Notes: generated by a model from the sequence alone, not told the origin. 64,000 bases of DNA from a bacterium (GCA_030690415.1 JAUYGZ010000008.1:1-64000); one strand, 5' to 3'; positions 56,291 to 64,000 are shown, counted from the first letter of the stretch. Numbers and translations are program-made.

Positions 56291-56701
56291 CTATTGCTGA
56301 AGGCGTTGTTTCATCACAGCACTCTCAACTTCCCGTCGTACCTCTTCATAATTAACGATGACGACCTCCGCTACTTCTCCAAACGTCAGCACAGTGCTGA
56401 TATTCTGAGAGAGGCGATTGAGCATGAGGGATCGCAGCTGATAGAAGATTCTGGTGGAGGCCAACTCAGCAGCTCTTTCCACAAGATCCACACAGTCCCC
56501 ATGAGCTCGTTCACTCATCAGGATTTTTATCGTTTCCGTGACTCGAACGACATAATCAATTGGAGATGGGATTTCGCTTTCATATGGAACAAAATCATTA
56601 AAGCTTTCGCACGAAAAATTATTATTCTGAGAAAAAAAACTGTTCAGCGTTTTTTGTTCTTCTGGTGTGTAGACCTCAAAGAGAGGAGCTTCTTCTTGCA
56701 T
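56291..56701 (-). CDS. Small hypothetical protein
   Basis: 136 residues, helical and acidic, no recognised motif and no membrane segment. The opposite strand is also open over the same span, but this frame has the more protein-like composition and a promoter (56725-56752) upstream. It is divergent from murB. Confidence 0.5.
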   Translation of the reverse strand: MQEEAPLFEVYTPEEQKTLNSFFSQNNNFSCESFNDFVPYESEIPSPIDYVVRVTETIKILMSERAHGDCVDLVERAAELASTRIFYQLRSLMLNRLSQNISTVLTFGEVAEVVIVNYEEVRREVESAVMKQRLQQ

Positions 56702-56724
56702 GGATTTTGATGTGAAAGGGTGTC

Positions 56725-56752
56725 ATTATTAGTAATGTGATACTCTTGTCAA
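56725..56752 (-). promoter_or_regulatory. Promoter of the small hypothetical gene
   Basis: On the minus strand, TTGACA (56752-56747), a 16-bp spacer and AATAAT (56730-56725), about 24 bp before the start codon at 56701. Confidence 0.45.
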
Positions 56753-56765
56753 GATTATTCAATTC

Positions 56766-57665
56766 ATGGCTGTCGCTGATTTCATACAACACTCCGTTCC
56801 CCTCAAATCCCTCACCTGGATGAAAGTTGGTGGTTTCGCAGACTATTATGCTGAAATTAGGACAAAGGAGGAACTCCGGAAGGCTTTTGAGTTTGCTTCA
56901 GATCGGAAACTTCCCATCGTGTACCTGGGCCAGGGAAGTAATATGATCCTGCCCGACGAGGGAATCAGAGGTCTGATTCTAAAACTGATGAATGACCAGG
57001 TCGAAGTTGATGTGAATTACTCGGCTGAGCTGGCAGCCGTGAATGTCGGTGGCGGCATGGTGCTTGCCCGGTTGATTCGGGACTGCAGAAAACAGAGCTT
57101 GAATGGTCTGGACAATTTTGTGGGGATTCCGGGGACCGTTGGTGCCGCGGTTCGAGGGAACATCGGCATTCCGGAGGAGGAGTTCGGTGAGCTGGTGAGG
57201 CAAGTAGAAATCTTCGACGGTCAGAAGTTTCGAATACTTCAGCCGGAAGAGTGTGAGTTTGTTTACCGTGGCAGCCGAATCAAAGATCAATATTGGTTGG
57301 TCTGGTCGGTTGAACTGATGGTCCGAAAAGGCGATCCGCCTCATCAGGACGAGTGGTTGCTTGAGCGGGTGACGAAACAACCAAAAGGACACAGCTGCGG
57401 GTCATTTTTCAAGAATCCGGATCCGGAAAAGGGAGTGTTCGCTGGGCGGGTCATCGAGGAGTGCGGACTGAAAGGAAAGAAGATTGGTGGGGCCTTTGTT
57501 TCCGAGAAGCACGCGAATTTTTTGATGAATGACGGCACGGGAAGCGCGGCTGAGATTTTGGAACTCGCAAGGAAAGTAAAGCAGACCGTGAAGGAGCAGA
57601 AGGGGATTGAGCTGGAGAATGAGGTGCTGATGTATGATGAGAGGAGGGGGCTGATAAGGCTGTAG
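56766..57665 (+). CDS. murB: UDP-N-acetylenolpyruvoylglucosamine reductase
   Basis: 299 residues. The FAD-binding part shows TWMKVGGFADYY and LGQGSNMILPDEGIRG; the substrate domain shows GIPGTVGAAVRGNIG and SCGSFFKNPDP with the catalytic Ser; HANFLMNDG lies near the C-terminus. The features are those of the type II (shorter) enzymes. It reduces the enolpyruvyl group to form UDP-MurNAc, the step after MurA, which is encoded 1.4 kb downstream. This shows that the cell makes peptidoglycan. Confidence 0.95.
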   Translation: MAVADFIQHSVPLKSLTWMKVGGFADYYAEIRTKEELRKAFEFASDRKLPIVYLGQGSNMILPDEGIRGLILKLMNDQVEVDVNYSAELAAVNVGGGMVLARLIRDCRKQSLNGLDNFVGIPGTVGAAVRGNIGIPEEEFGELVRQVEIFDGQKFRILQPEECEFVYRGSRIKDQYWLVWSVELMVRKGDPPHQDEWLLERVTKQPKGHSCGSFFKNPDPEKGVFAGRVIEECGLKGKKIGGAFVSEKHANFLMNDGTGSAAEILELARKVKQTVKEQKGIELENEVLMYDERRGLIRL

Positions 57666-57668
57666 GTC

Positions 57669-57697
57669 TTGGATTTGAGGCCGTTTTGAGGTATAAT
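57669..57697 (+). promoter_or_regulatory. Promoter with overlapping inverted repeat
   Basis: TTGGAT (57669-57674), a 17-bp spacer and a perfect TATAAT (57692-57697). An 11-bp inverted repeat with one mismatch (57695-57705 against 57710-57720) starts inside the -10 box and covers the transcription start, so it is a possible operator. Confidence 0.55.
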
Positions 57698-57724
57698 GAT
57701 GAGAATATTTTCTCATTATTTTTT

Positions 57725-58465
57725 ATGGCGCAAAGAAGAGAAGCAGAAACTGATGAACTTGAGGAAGACCTTGAGGCACAGTCTCCGAATTTTATTCTTC
57801 AATTGGGAAAAGAAACTGCTGAGCCCAGTCCAGAATCTGATACGACACATTTTTCTGCCACAGAGATCAGAGCAGCCATGCACGAGGGAAACATTTCAAG
57901 AGAAGTTAGACAGCACATTGACGACCTTGAATGTATAGATGTTCCTCTGCTCTACACTCTTCCTCTGAAAGAAATGGTACAGGAAGCTGATGAAGATCGA
58001 TTCCTGGCGAAAGTTTTTTCACACTATTGGAAAAGTGAGGATCTGGAACCACTCCTGAGACCTGAAGCTGAAGAAGGCCTTCAAAAGGCTATTGATTTTC
58101 TTTCCCGGGATCGGAAGTGGGATCTTATGCGAATTTTGAGAGATGTATTTCAGATACAAGTTGCGAAAAATGCGACACCGGTATCATTGAAATCCGAATT
58201 AGAGCAAAAATATCGAGTCCTTCAAAACTACTACAATCCTCAAGGAGAACTCAAAGGGAATAATTTCCCCTCATGGGCCTATTCCTACGAAAGAGATCTC
58301 CGAAAGCAGGGACGTCCTACAACTCAAAAATCAATTCAGACTCTGGCACACGAGGCAGGGCTTCAGGCTCAACAAAAGGCAGTCCGTATTTGCTGGGGTT
58401 TTCAGGATGCGCTTGATCGGGTCACTCGGATTGCGGTTCAGCTGCTGGATTCTCCTTCTTCTTGA
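57725..58465 (+). CDS. Hypothetical protein
   Basis: 246 residues, acidic head (DELEEDLEAQSP) and helical body, no family recognised. ATG 57725 was chosen because it follows the promoter closely; there is no ribosome site. The 3' end overlaps that of the convergent gene at 58422-58979 by 44 bp. It resembles the other lineage-type hypotheticals in style. Confidence 0.6.
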   Translation: MAQRREAETDELEEDLEAQSPNFILQLGKETAEPSPESDTTHFSATEIRAAMHEGNISREVRQHIDDLECIDVPLLYTLPLKEMVQEADEDRFLAKVFSHYWKSEDLEPLLRPEAEEGLQKAIDFLSRDRKWDLMRILRDVFQIQVAKNATPVSLKSELEQKYRVLQNYYNPQGELKGNNFPSWAYSYERDLRKQGRPTTQKSIQTLAHEAGLQAQQKAVRICWGFQDALDRVTRIAVQLLDSPSS

Positions 58466-58979
58466 TCTCGACCTCAGAGAGCGTCTGCTTCCTGATGAGT
58501 GTTTCAGCGAGACTTACTAATCTGGAATCGTCTTTGAATCCGTTTGATTCGGACAGAAGTGAAAGCGTTTCAAAATTGATGGTATAGACCGACTTCTGCC
58601 CATCACTGTCTTCGGACTTGGCGCGATACTGATAGTGCTTTTCATTTTCTGAGAGAAATAAATCCAATATATCGGGGAACATTTCGACGAAAAGGTTTTT
58701 TAAATCCCCCTGTAAAGGGATTTCATTTTTTTGCTCTAATAGCGTATGAATTTTTCCCCTGATTCTTCGAGTCCAGGTAGAAACATAAGTTAAAATGAGT
58801 CGTTGTGTTTTGCTCTCATCAGCATTTGACTGAGTCGTAAAGCGAGGGATGTAGCTCGCTGCCAAAACGAGGAATATGAGCACGTATCGGTCTTCCAGCG
58901 CTTCAGTCGGTCCGTCGACCGGAAGCGACGAAAAATCTGCCGGCACAAAATCGTCTGAGAATATTCGGGTTTTTTCCAT
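58422..58979 (-). CDS. Hypothetical protein
   Basis: 185 residues, soluble, charged and helical, ending in KKKENPAAEPQSE. No motif recognised. A promoter lies upstream at 59004-59031. Its tail overlaps the convergent gene by 44 bp, so the two transcripts would be antisense over that stretch. Confidence 0.55.
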   Translation of the reverse strand: MEKTRIFSDDFVPADFSSLPVDGPTEALEDRYVLIFLVLAASYIPRFTTQSNADESKTQRLILTYVSTWTRRIRGKIHTLLEQKNEIPLQGDLKNLFVEMFPDILDLFLSENEKHYQYRAKSEDSDGQKSVYTINFETLSLLSESNGFKDDSRLVSLAETLIRKQTLSEVEIKKKENPAAEPQSE

Positions 58980-59003
58980 TATGATGGTAAAGTGCAGAAA
59001 GGC

Positions 59004-59031
59004 ATCGTACTCTTATTGTGCCTTTTGTCAA
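59004..59031 (-). promoter_or_regulatory. Promoter of the 58.4-59.0 kb gene
   Basis: On the minus strand, TTGACA (59031-59026), a 16-bp spacer and TACGAT (59009-59004), 25 bp before the start codon at 58979. Confidence 0.45.
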
Positions 59032-59068
59032 TTCCTGTTTTTTGCTCTGTTCGCTCCGATTCAAAGCA

Positions 59069-59077
59069 TGCTATAAT
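59069..59077 (+). promoter_or_regulatory. Extended -10 promoter of murA
   Basis: TGCTATAAT is an extended -10 element with a perfect TATAAT (59072-59077). It lies 30 bp before the murA ATG. No good -35 is seen, as is common for extended -10 promoters. Confidence 0.5.
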
Positions 59078-59106
59078 TTCATTCCAGTTTCATTGATATC
59101 CTCCCC

Positions 59107-60459
59107 ATGCGCTTCATCGTCAAAGGTGCTCGTCCTCTCAAGGGTGATATCACCGTATCGGGATCCAAGAACGCCGCGCTTCCCATCATCGCGGCAACGC
59201 TGCTGAGCGAAGAGGAGTTTACGATCTCCAATATTCCGGATATTCAGGATGTGCGAACGCTACTCGAGATCATGCGGCATTTGGGGAGTCAGTTCACCTT
59301 CGATGACAATACCTTGAAGATCTGCACTCCCGCAATCCGGACAACGGATATCCCCAAAGAGATGGTCAAGACCATGAGAGCATCGATTTTGCTGGTGGGG
59401 CCGCTACTCGCACGTGCGAAGCAGATCCGCATCGGGTACCCTGGAGGATGCGTACTGGGGAAACGACCTGTGGACACGCACCTAGATGCTTTGCGCGAGC
59501 TGGGAGTCCGGGTGAGAGAAGATGGCGATATGATCTTTCTTGATTCGGGTGACGCGAAGGCGGGAAAAGTCATTCTCAAAGAAATTTCCGTCACTGCGAC
59601 CGAAAACCTCCTGATGTTCGCCTCGGGACTCACAGAGGAGACTGAGATCCGTCTGGCAGCTCAGGAGCCCCATGTCCAGGATCTTTGCCGATTTTTAATC
59701 GCCATGGGAGTGTTTGTGAATGGTGTCGGAACGCATGTGGTCACGGTGAGGGGTGGTGGAGTGCTTCGGGGTACAGAGCACCGGGTAGTATCGGATTATC
59801 TCGAAGTCGGGACTATGGCCATCGCGGCAGCGGCAACCTGCGGAGATGTGACCATTCACGATGTCCATCGGCATGATCTCGATGCTCTCTGGCAAAAAAT
59901 GTGCGAGGCCGGGATTATCATTGATTTCGATAAAGAACATCAGGTGAGAGTCAGGGGAGTGAAGAGCATGGACTCGATCGCCAAAGTGGATACGGGCATT
60001 TTTCCAAAATTTCCCACGGATCTTCAGGCACCATTTATGGTCATGCTCACCCAGGCTAATGGGGTCTCGAAGGTTTTTGAGACGCTTTTCGAGGGACGAC
60101 TCAACTATTTATTTGAGCTGGAGAAATTGGGAGCACGTTTTGAGTTTTTGAATCCTCACCAGGCAATTATCCTCGGACCAACGCCTCTCTATGGTGCCCC
60201 CATAGCTTCCTGTGATATCCGAGCGGGAGCAGGAATGATCATCGCCGCTTTGATCGCAGAAGGCACCACTGAGGTCAGCAATATCAACTATATCGATCGA
60301 GGATATGAAGCCCTGGATGAAAAATTCCGCCAGCTGGGAGCCTATATCGTCCGCAGCCAGTCTCCTGAAGATCTTCCGAACGAACAGCGATCTCTTCACC
60401 AAATGGAAGATCGTGAAAGAAGCGGGGAGCTGAGGCCGGAGGTGCCGGTGTCGTTTTGA
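59107..60459 (+). CDS. murA: UDP-N-acetylglucosamine 1-carboxyvinyltransferase
   Basis: 450 residues, about 30 longer than usual because of a charged C-terminal tail. GSKNAALPIIAATLL is at the N-terminus. The fosfomycin-target Cys is residue 115 in YPGGCVLGKRPVDTHL, so the enzyme should be fosfomycin-sensitive (some lineages carry Asp). KFPTDLQAPFM and DIRAGAGMI hold further active-site residues. It starts peptidoglycan synthesis by adding enolpyruvate to UDP-GlcNAc. The start follows TCCTCCCC. Confidence 0.95.
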   Translation: MRFIVKGARPLKGDITVSGSKNAALPIIAATLLSEEEFTISNIPDIQDVRTLLEIMRHLGSQFTFDDNTLKICTPAIRTTDIPKEMVKTMRASILLVGPLLARAKQIRIGYPGGCVLGKRPVDTHLDALRELGVRVREDGDMIFLDSGDAKAGKVILKEISVTATENLLMFASGLTEETEIRLAAQEPHVQDLCRFLIAMGVFVNGVGTHVVTVRGGGVLRGTEHRVVSDYLEVGTMAIAAAATCGDVTIHDVHRHDLDALWQKMCEAGIIIDFDKEHQVRVRGVKSMDSIAKVDTGIFPKFPTDLQAPFMVMLTQANGVSKVFETLFEGRLNYLFELEKLGARFEFLNPHQAIILGPTPLYGAPIASCDIRAGAGMIIAALIAEGTTEVSNINYIDRGYEALDEKFRQLGAYIVRSQSPEDLPNEQRSLHQMEDRERSGELRPEVPVSF

Positions 60460-60549
60460 ACGAGGAAACAAGGAAACGAGGAAATAGCATTTAGGCCACT
60501 CTTTCGTTCCTCGTTTCCTCGTTTCCTCGTTTCCTCGTTTCCTCATTTC
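60459..60549. repeat. Facing tandem repeats of AACGAGGA/TCCTCGTT
   Basis: Three 8-bp units of the type AACGAGGA run from 60459 to 60484. After about 20 bp, five complementary units (TTTCCTCG) run to 60549. The two runs can form a long hairpin between murA and truB. Copy number could vary by slippage. Confidence 0.75.
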
Positions 60550-60567
60550 CTTCTTCCCTTGTTTTTT

Positions 60568-61308
60568 ATGGATGGAGTATTACTCATTGATAAACCCAGC
60601 GGCATTACCTCCTTTGATGTGATTCGACAGCTCAGAAAGTGTCTTGGAGTTCGTAAAATGGGCCACCTTGGGACTCTTGATCCTCTTGCAACCGGACTTT
60701 TAGTGGTCTTCCTGGGAAAGGCGACGAAATTGATCCCATATTTGACTGAGGCTGAAAAAGAATATGTTGTAGATCTTGAGTTGGGAAAAACTTCGGACAG
60801 CTATGATGTGACGGGTGAGGTTAAGAGCATGAAGGGTTTTCGGATGCCGACTCAAGAGGAATTTTCAGATGCTGTTCAGAGCTTTCTGGGCCCCCAACTC
60901 CAGATTCAACCACCTTTCTCGGCAATCCGAATTCAAGGCAAGCGCGCTTATGAATTGGCTCGAGACGGAAAACAGGTTGACTTGGGAAAAAGGCAGGTGA
61001 GCCTTTTTGAAATTCAGATAATGGACTTCACCCCACCATTCGTCCAACTCAGGCTCCACTGCTCAAGTGGAACCTATGTCAGGTCATTTGTTCACGAGCT
61101 TGGGGAGAAGCTGGTGACTGGTGCCATCATGACTCAATTGATGAGAACCAGGGTGAATAAATTCTCTCTTGAACAGGCCCATAGGCTTGATCACGTTGGT
61201 GAGAAAAACGTTCTCGATCCCCTCTTCGTGGTAGATGAATACGGCATTTGGGAGGGAAAGTCAGACCAGGAAAAGGCTTACCTGAAAACAAAACTTTCTC
61301 AAAAATGA
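60568..61308 (+). CDS. truB: tRNA pseudouridine-55 synthase
   Basis: 246 residues. GVLLIDKPSGITSFD opens the fold, the catalytic Asp lies in GHLGTLDPLATGLL (residue 38), and YVVDLELGKTSDSYD and SGTYVRSFVHELG follow. It makes pseudouridine 55 in the T loop of tRNAs. I chose ATG 60568; an in-frame TTG at 60559 lies in T-rich sequence. The C-terminal PUA-like region is short. Confidence 0.94.
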   Translation: MDGVLLIDKPSGITSFDVIRQLRKCLGVRKMGHLGTLDPLATGLLVVFLGKATKLIPYLTEAEKEYVVDLELGKTSDSYDVTGEVKSMKGFRMPTQEEFSDAVQSFLGPQLQIQPPFSAIRIQGKRAYELARDGKQVDLGKRQVSLFEIQIMDFTPPFVQLRLHCSSGTYVRSFVHELGEKLVTGAIMTQLMRTRVNKFSLEQAHRLDHVGEKNVLDPLFVVDEYGIWEGKSDQEKAYLKTKLSQK

Positions 61309-61433
61309 GGGCTTCCCAATATATATGTCCTAATATTGTGCTCAAAACATGTCAACGTCATTTCATTTCAGGGCTTGCAGAAAGCCGATTGATTACCTAC
61401 ACTTTTGTTAACCTAGTCTTAAAATTTTCAAAA

Positions 61434-61829
61434 ATGAGTAAATCGCTTCGACCGTTGGTGCTCATGTCTACAATTCTTGTCCTTGGAATGGCACTCTTCA
61501 ATACCGTGAGTATAGAAGCCTTTGCTCAGACTGGGACCGGATTCGGAGTTGGCCAAAACATTGTTCCCGGAGAAATCGTTTCCGCGACGGGTGGTGAGAC
61601 CAGTCTCATCGATCTGGTTCGGACCATTTTAAATTATTTCCTCGGATTCCTCGGTATTCTCACTCTCGCCATCGTCATTTACGGAGGCTTCATGTATGTG
61701 ACAGCAGGAGTAAATGAATCCGGGGCTGAAACAGGGAAGAAAGTCCTGACCTATGCCGCGATTGGAATCATTGTGATTTTGCTTTCCTTCGTGATAGTGA
61801 ATACCTTGCTGCAGGCGGCGGTGCAGTAG
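61434..61829 (+). CDS. VirB2/TrbC-like pilin
   Basis: 131 residues. A signal peptide (about residues 8-32, ending near EAFAQT) is followed by two transmembrane helices (FLGFLGILTLAIVIYGGFMY and AAIGIIVILLSFVIVN) around a short loop, VTAGVNESGAETGKK. This is the Mbov_0395-like, VirB2-related pilin pattern frequent in Patescibacteria. Such subunits build conjugative or type IV secretion pili. No other secretion genes lie in the window. ATG 61434 begins right before the signal peptide. Confidence 0.72.
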   Translation: MSKSLRPLVLMSTILVLGMALFNTVSIEAFAQTGTGFGVGQNIVPGEIVSATGGETSLIDLVRTILNYFLGFLGILTLAIVIYGGFMYVTAGVNESGAETGKKVLTYAAIGIIVILLSFVIVNTLLQAAVQ

Positions 61830-61831
61830 GG

Positions 61832-61851
61832 GAGGTTGTAGGTTGTAGGTT
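61832..61851. repeat. Left run of the CAACCTA/TAGGTTG inverted tandem repeat
   Basis: Three 7-bp units of TAGGTTG type follow the pilin stop codon. They are the exact complement of part of the five units at 61950-61982. The two runs face each other across the terminator. Confidence 0.7.
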
Positions 61852-61882
61852 ATAGAGAGTGGGTTGTGAGAAATATAAAATG

Positions 61883-61910
61883 CCCCAGGTTTTATGATCT
61901 GGGGTTTTTT
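61883..61910 (+). terminator. Intrinsic terminator of the pilin gene
   Basis: CCCCAG (61883-61888) pairs with CTGGGG (61899-61904) and is followed by TTTTTT. This is the clearest terminator in the window. Confidence 0.85.
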
Positions 61911-61949
61911 GATACATCAGGATCAATTATAATATTCTTAACAACCGAC

Positions 61950-61982
61950 AACCTACAACCTACAACCTACAACCTACAACCT
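61950..61982. repeat. Right run of the CAACCTA tandem repeat
   Basis: Nearly five 7-bp units of CAACCTA type end 7 bp before the nadD start codon. Changes in copy number would change the nadD leader. Confidence 0.75.
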
Positions 61983-61989
61983 CATTCCA

Positions 61990-62619
61990 ATGACCTCTTC
62001 TCTCGAACTATTCATCGGGCACCCCATCGGCTCCGTTAGATCCCTTGGCTGGTTTGGCTTCGCGGCTGATCCTCCGACTCTTGCTCATCGGGCAGTCGTT
62101 GATGCTGTCCTGGGATCTGGCCTGGTGGAAAAGGTGATCGTATTCCCATCAGGGCGTCTGGACTACAAGGAATTTCAGTGCACCGACTGGCAACGAGCTG
62201 AAATGGTTGAGCTCTGGAAAGCTGCAGCTGACTACGGAGATGATGTCCTCGTGAGCCGCTTTGACCTGATCAGGGACAGGGCTTTTTACTGGTATGATCT
62301 TTGGAGACACCTACATCAAATCGCACCGAAAATTGAGCATTTTTTTGTTCTTGGCTCGAAAGAATATGCTGAAATAGAAAGGAAATGGGATAGAGGTGTT
62401 GAACTCATGTTTAATGCCCGATTTATCGTCATCCCACGGAGTGGATACCCCCTCAAGAGCATTCAAAGCAAGGATTATCTCCTTCCTCTCCCTCCCATTT
62501 CTGGATCCAGTACACAGGCGAGGAAGGGAGAGCGTACCCTCCTCGATGAGCAGGTCAGAAAGTACATTGTAGAACATCATCTCTATAGCTCTCATGCCTC
62601 TCTCCTCTCAACAGCTTGA
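61990..62619 (+). CDS. nadD: Nicotinate-nucleotide adenylyltransferase
   Basis: 209 residues. The nucleotidyltransferase signature appears as FGFAADPPTLAH near residue 22 (normally GGTFDPPHxGH), and the second motif as ISGSSTQAR near residue 170 (normally ISSTxIR). It adenylates nicotinate mononucleotide to deamido-NAD. The nucleotide site is altered from the usual sequence but keeps the His. It overlaps nadE by 26 bp, so the last two steps of NAD synthesis are coupled. Confidence 0.85.
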   Translation: MTSSLELFIGHPIGSVRSLGWFGFAADPPTLAHRAVVDAVLGSGLVEKVIVFPSGRLDYKEFQCTDWQRAEMVELWKAAADYGDDVLVSRFDLIRDRAFYWYDLWRHLHQIAPKIEHFFVLGSKEYAEIERKWDRGVELMFNARFIVIPRSGYPLKSIQSKDYLLPLPPISGSSTQARKGERTLLDEQVRKYIVEHHLYSSHASLLSTA

Positions 62620-63478
62620 ATCTGTCATCACAAAAGCTTCTCACGCACTTGCGGAATACTGCATGAATGCTGAGATTCACACGACGGTGACCGGAATCTC
62701 GGGGGGTTTGGACAGCGCGGTAACCCTTGCTCTAGCCAAAAGAGCCAGTCAGAATGCCATTTCTCAGGGTTTTGAGCTGCGAGCACTCGGACTCATATTA
62801 CCCTGTCACTCCGATCCGGATCATGCTATTTTGGCCAAACAATTGATTCAACAGGTCGGAGCTGAGTTGATCGAAGTTGATCTGACGGGTGTGTATGATC
62901 ACATCGAAGCAGGGGTTCTCAAGCCACTTGCTGAACGATTGCTTGAATATCAGGATACGGATCAGGAGGGGCGGTATAGGACCTCACAGGGGAATGTGAA
63001 AGCTCGACTAAGAATGGCTCTTGGCACCTATTATGTAGCTAATATGGTCAATGGTTTGGTCCTCTCGACCGACAATTATTCAGAATACTGGATGGGTTTT
63101 TGGACATTACACGGTGATGTGGGAGATTTTGGGATGATTCAGGAGCTCTGGAAGGGGGATGAGCTCATTCAGATCGCTGAGTATCTTGATATCCCCAGAG
63201 AAATCCTCGCCGCAGCTCCGACAGATGGACTCGGAGTCCAACCAGGAGGAGACGAAGCTCAGCTTGGGGCCCCTTATCCGATTGTTGATCGGGTTTTGAA
63301 AGATTTATTGGGGAAGGGGATTGATCTGAATGGGGATGAAAAACAACTAGATAAACTCCCTCAAATCGATGGGATTGAATCGGAATTGGTAAAGAAAATA
63401 GCTAAAAGAGCCTTGAATAATGCTTTTAAGAGGAGACATTCGGTGAATTTGAGCAGGAAGGACTTGGGACTAGAGTAA
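62594..63478 (+). CDS. nadE: NAD synthetase (ammonia-dependent type)
   Basis: 294 residues, without a glutaminase domain. The PP-loop SGGLDS is at residues 36-41; STDNYSEYWMGFWTLHGDVG holds the NAD- and metal-binding residues. It amidates deamido-NAD to NAD using ammonia. It overlaps nadD and is followed by about 120 bp with a promoter for the next gene. Confidence 0.93.
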   Translation: MPLSSQQLESVITKASHALAEYCMNAEIHTTVTGISGGLDSAVTLALAKRASQNAISQGFELRALGLILPCHSDPDHAILAKQLIQQVGAELIEVDLTGVYDHIEAGVLKPLAERLLEYQDTDQEGRYRTSQGNVKARLRMALGTYYVANMVNGLVLSTDNYSEYWMGFWTLHGDVGDFGMIQELWKGDELIQIAEYLDIPREILAAAPTDGLGVQPGGDEAQLGAPYPIVDRVLKDLLGKGIDLNGDEKQLDKLPQIDGIESELVKKIAKRALNNAFKRRHSVNLSRKDLGLE

Positions 63479-63534
63479 GATTGTCATTGAGGACCCTGAA
63501 TCTGATTTCTTCTCTATTTGAGCGGTTTTTCTGA

Positions 63535-63563
63535 TTGACATGGTATATTTTATCATATATAGT
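63535..63563 (+). promoter_or_regulatory. Sigma70 promoter before the last gene
   Basis: A perfect TTGACA (63535-63540), a 17-bp spacer and TATAGT (63558-63563). The start codon of the next gene is 37 bp further on. Confidence 0.65.
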
Positions 63564-63600
63564 AATATGAATTGTTTATTTGTCAATTACCGCCAAAATT

Positions 63601-64000
63601 ATGGAAGATCTCTTGCTGCTACCCCCGCCAAGTGGCAAAAAAGAGGAGAGGAGGGTGCTCAAAAATCGTGTCATCGGAGTTGTTTTTGGCCTCCTGGTCT
63701 TCGTCGGAGGAACAGGCACTCTTTATTCAGCCCTGGCCGGTAGACTGGGAGGAGACACAGAGGTATTACGGGCCAATTTTGTCCTCGAGCCGGAGCTAAA
63801 CGACCAGGAAAATATCGCAAATAAGATCGCCGAGGTACTTCCCCCCAATGCACCTTCAAAAACTCTTATTCGAACTTCTGAAGCACCAACCACTCTCACA
63901 TTAGCTGTTCAAAAGAATAATCAACTCGTCACAGTACTGGTCGACGGGAAATCAAACAGCGAACAATCTCTAGATGACCTTGGCATATCTTTCCAACCCC
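63601..64000 (+). CDS. Membrane-anchored hypothetical protein (cut by window end)
   Basis: The frame is open from ATG 63601 to the edge (133 codons). A cytoplasmic head of about 22 residues (LLLLPPPSGKKEERR) is followed by one transmembrane helix (VIGVVFGLLVFVGGTGTLY) and an extracytoplasmic part rich in Asn, Glu and Leu. No motif is recognisable in the visible part. A strong promoter lies upstream, so it begins a new transcription unit. Confidence 0.6.
   Translation, partial: MEDLLLLPPPSGKKEERRVLKNRVIGVVFGLLVFVGGTGTLYSALAGRLGGDTEVLRANFVLEPELNDQENIANKIAEVLPPNAPSKTLIRTSEAPTTLTLAVQKNNQLVTVLVDGKSNSEQSLDDLGISFQP

Noticed and set aside
56294-56710. Plus-strand open frame opposite the 56.3-56.7 kb gene
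   Set aside because: Less protein-like composition, and the minus-strand frame has the promoter upstream.
57695-57724. Hairpin plus T-run considered as an attenuator
   Set aside because: The predicted transcription start lies inside the hairpin, so the RNA would not contain the left arm; an operator is more likely.

Overview
This window looks like a chromosomal segment of an uncultivated bacterium of the Patescibacteria/CPR type, possibly Peregrinibacteria. That placement is inference. It rests on compact core genes, TGA used as a normal stop, several proteins with S-layer homology (SLH) repeats, a two-helix VirB2-like pilin of a kind common in these lineages, and almost no Shine-Dalgarno sequences. 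Core genes often start just after pyrimidine-rich tracts.

Layout. (1) 1-9.25 kb is accessory and visibly AT-rich in its genes. The 3' end of an IS110-family transposase abuts an attC-like core (GTTAGCT, 210-216). An 8.5-kb module follows, encoding on the minus strand an Xre regulator, a PLD-SNF2 helicase, an Eco57I-type restriction-methylase and a Shedu-like (DUF4263) nuclease. The module ends at a folded attC-like site (8686-8768). A second, 0.46-kb cassette with one small gene ends at another such site (9087-9232). The 7-bp boxes at cassette start and cassette end are complementary, as expected for integron cassettes, but the complementarity extends 20-70 bp further. No integrase lies in the window. 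(2) 9.4-17.2 kb holds an orphan promoter driving a compact RNA candidate, then a second defence-like run: DUF3800-like, DUF2779 (Cas4-like plus RNase H-like), a membrane protein, a TIR/deoxyribosyltransferase-fold protein, a type ISP/IIG restriction-methylase, and a divergent PD-(D/E)XK protein. (3) 17.2-17.9 kb: a SAM-I-type riboswitch before an unknown gene. (4) 17.9-31.6 kb: a giant SLH surface protein, an unusual membrane-bound Rel/SpoT-like protein, three lineage-type hypothetical genes, an MscS channel and a second SLH protein. (5) 31.7-41.2 kb: carbon and amino-acid metabolism (DUF2090 aldolase-like, malic enzyme, fumarase alpha, IlvE), LeuS, a secreted protein and a third SLH protein. 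(6) 41.3-50.5 kb: gyrB, secF, trpS, fumarase beta, a DciA-like protein, and MEP-pathway genes dxr, ispDF (fused) and ispE. (7) 50.5-56.7 kb: tRNA-Tyr and tRNA-Thr flanking an RND efflux pair; both tRNAs have their CCA-end tails duplicated about 100 bp downstream. (8) 56.7-64 kb: murB, hypotheticals, murA, truB, a VirB2-like pilin, nadD, nadE and a truncated membrane protein.

How the genes fit together. Malic enzyme and fumarase link fumarate, malate and pyruvate. Dxr, IspDF and IspE are four activities of the non-mevalonate isoprenoid route. MurA and MurB are consecutive steps to UDP-MurNAc. NadD and NadE are the last two steps to NAD. The main novelty candidate is the defence module built as an integron-like super-cassette. 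Others are the SAM switch before an unknown gene, the membrane-anchored Rel-like protein that seems to have lost synthetase activity, and the tRNA tail duplications.
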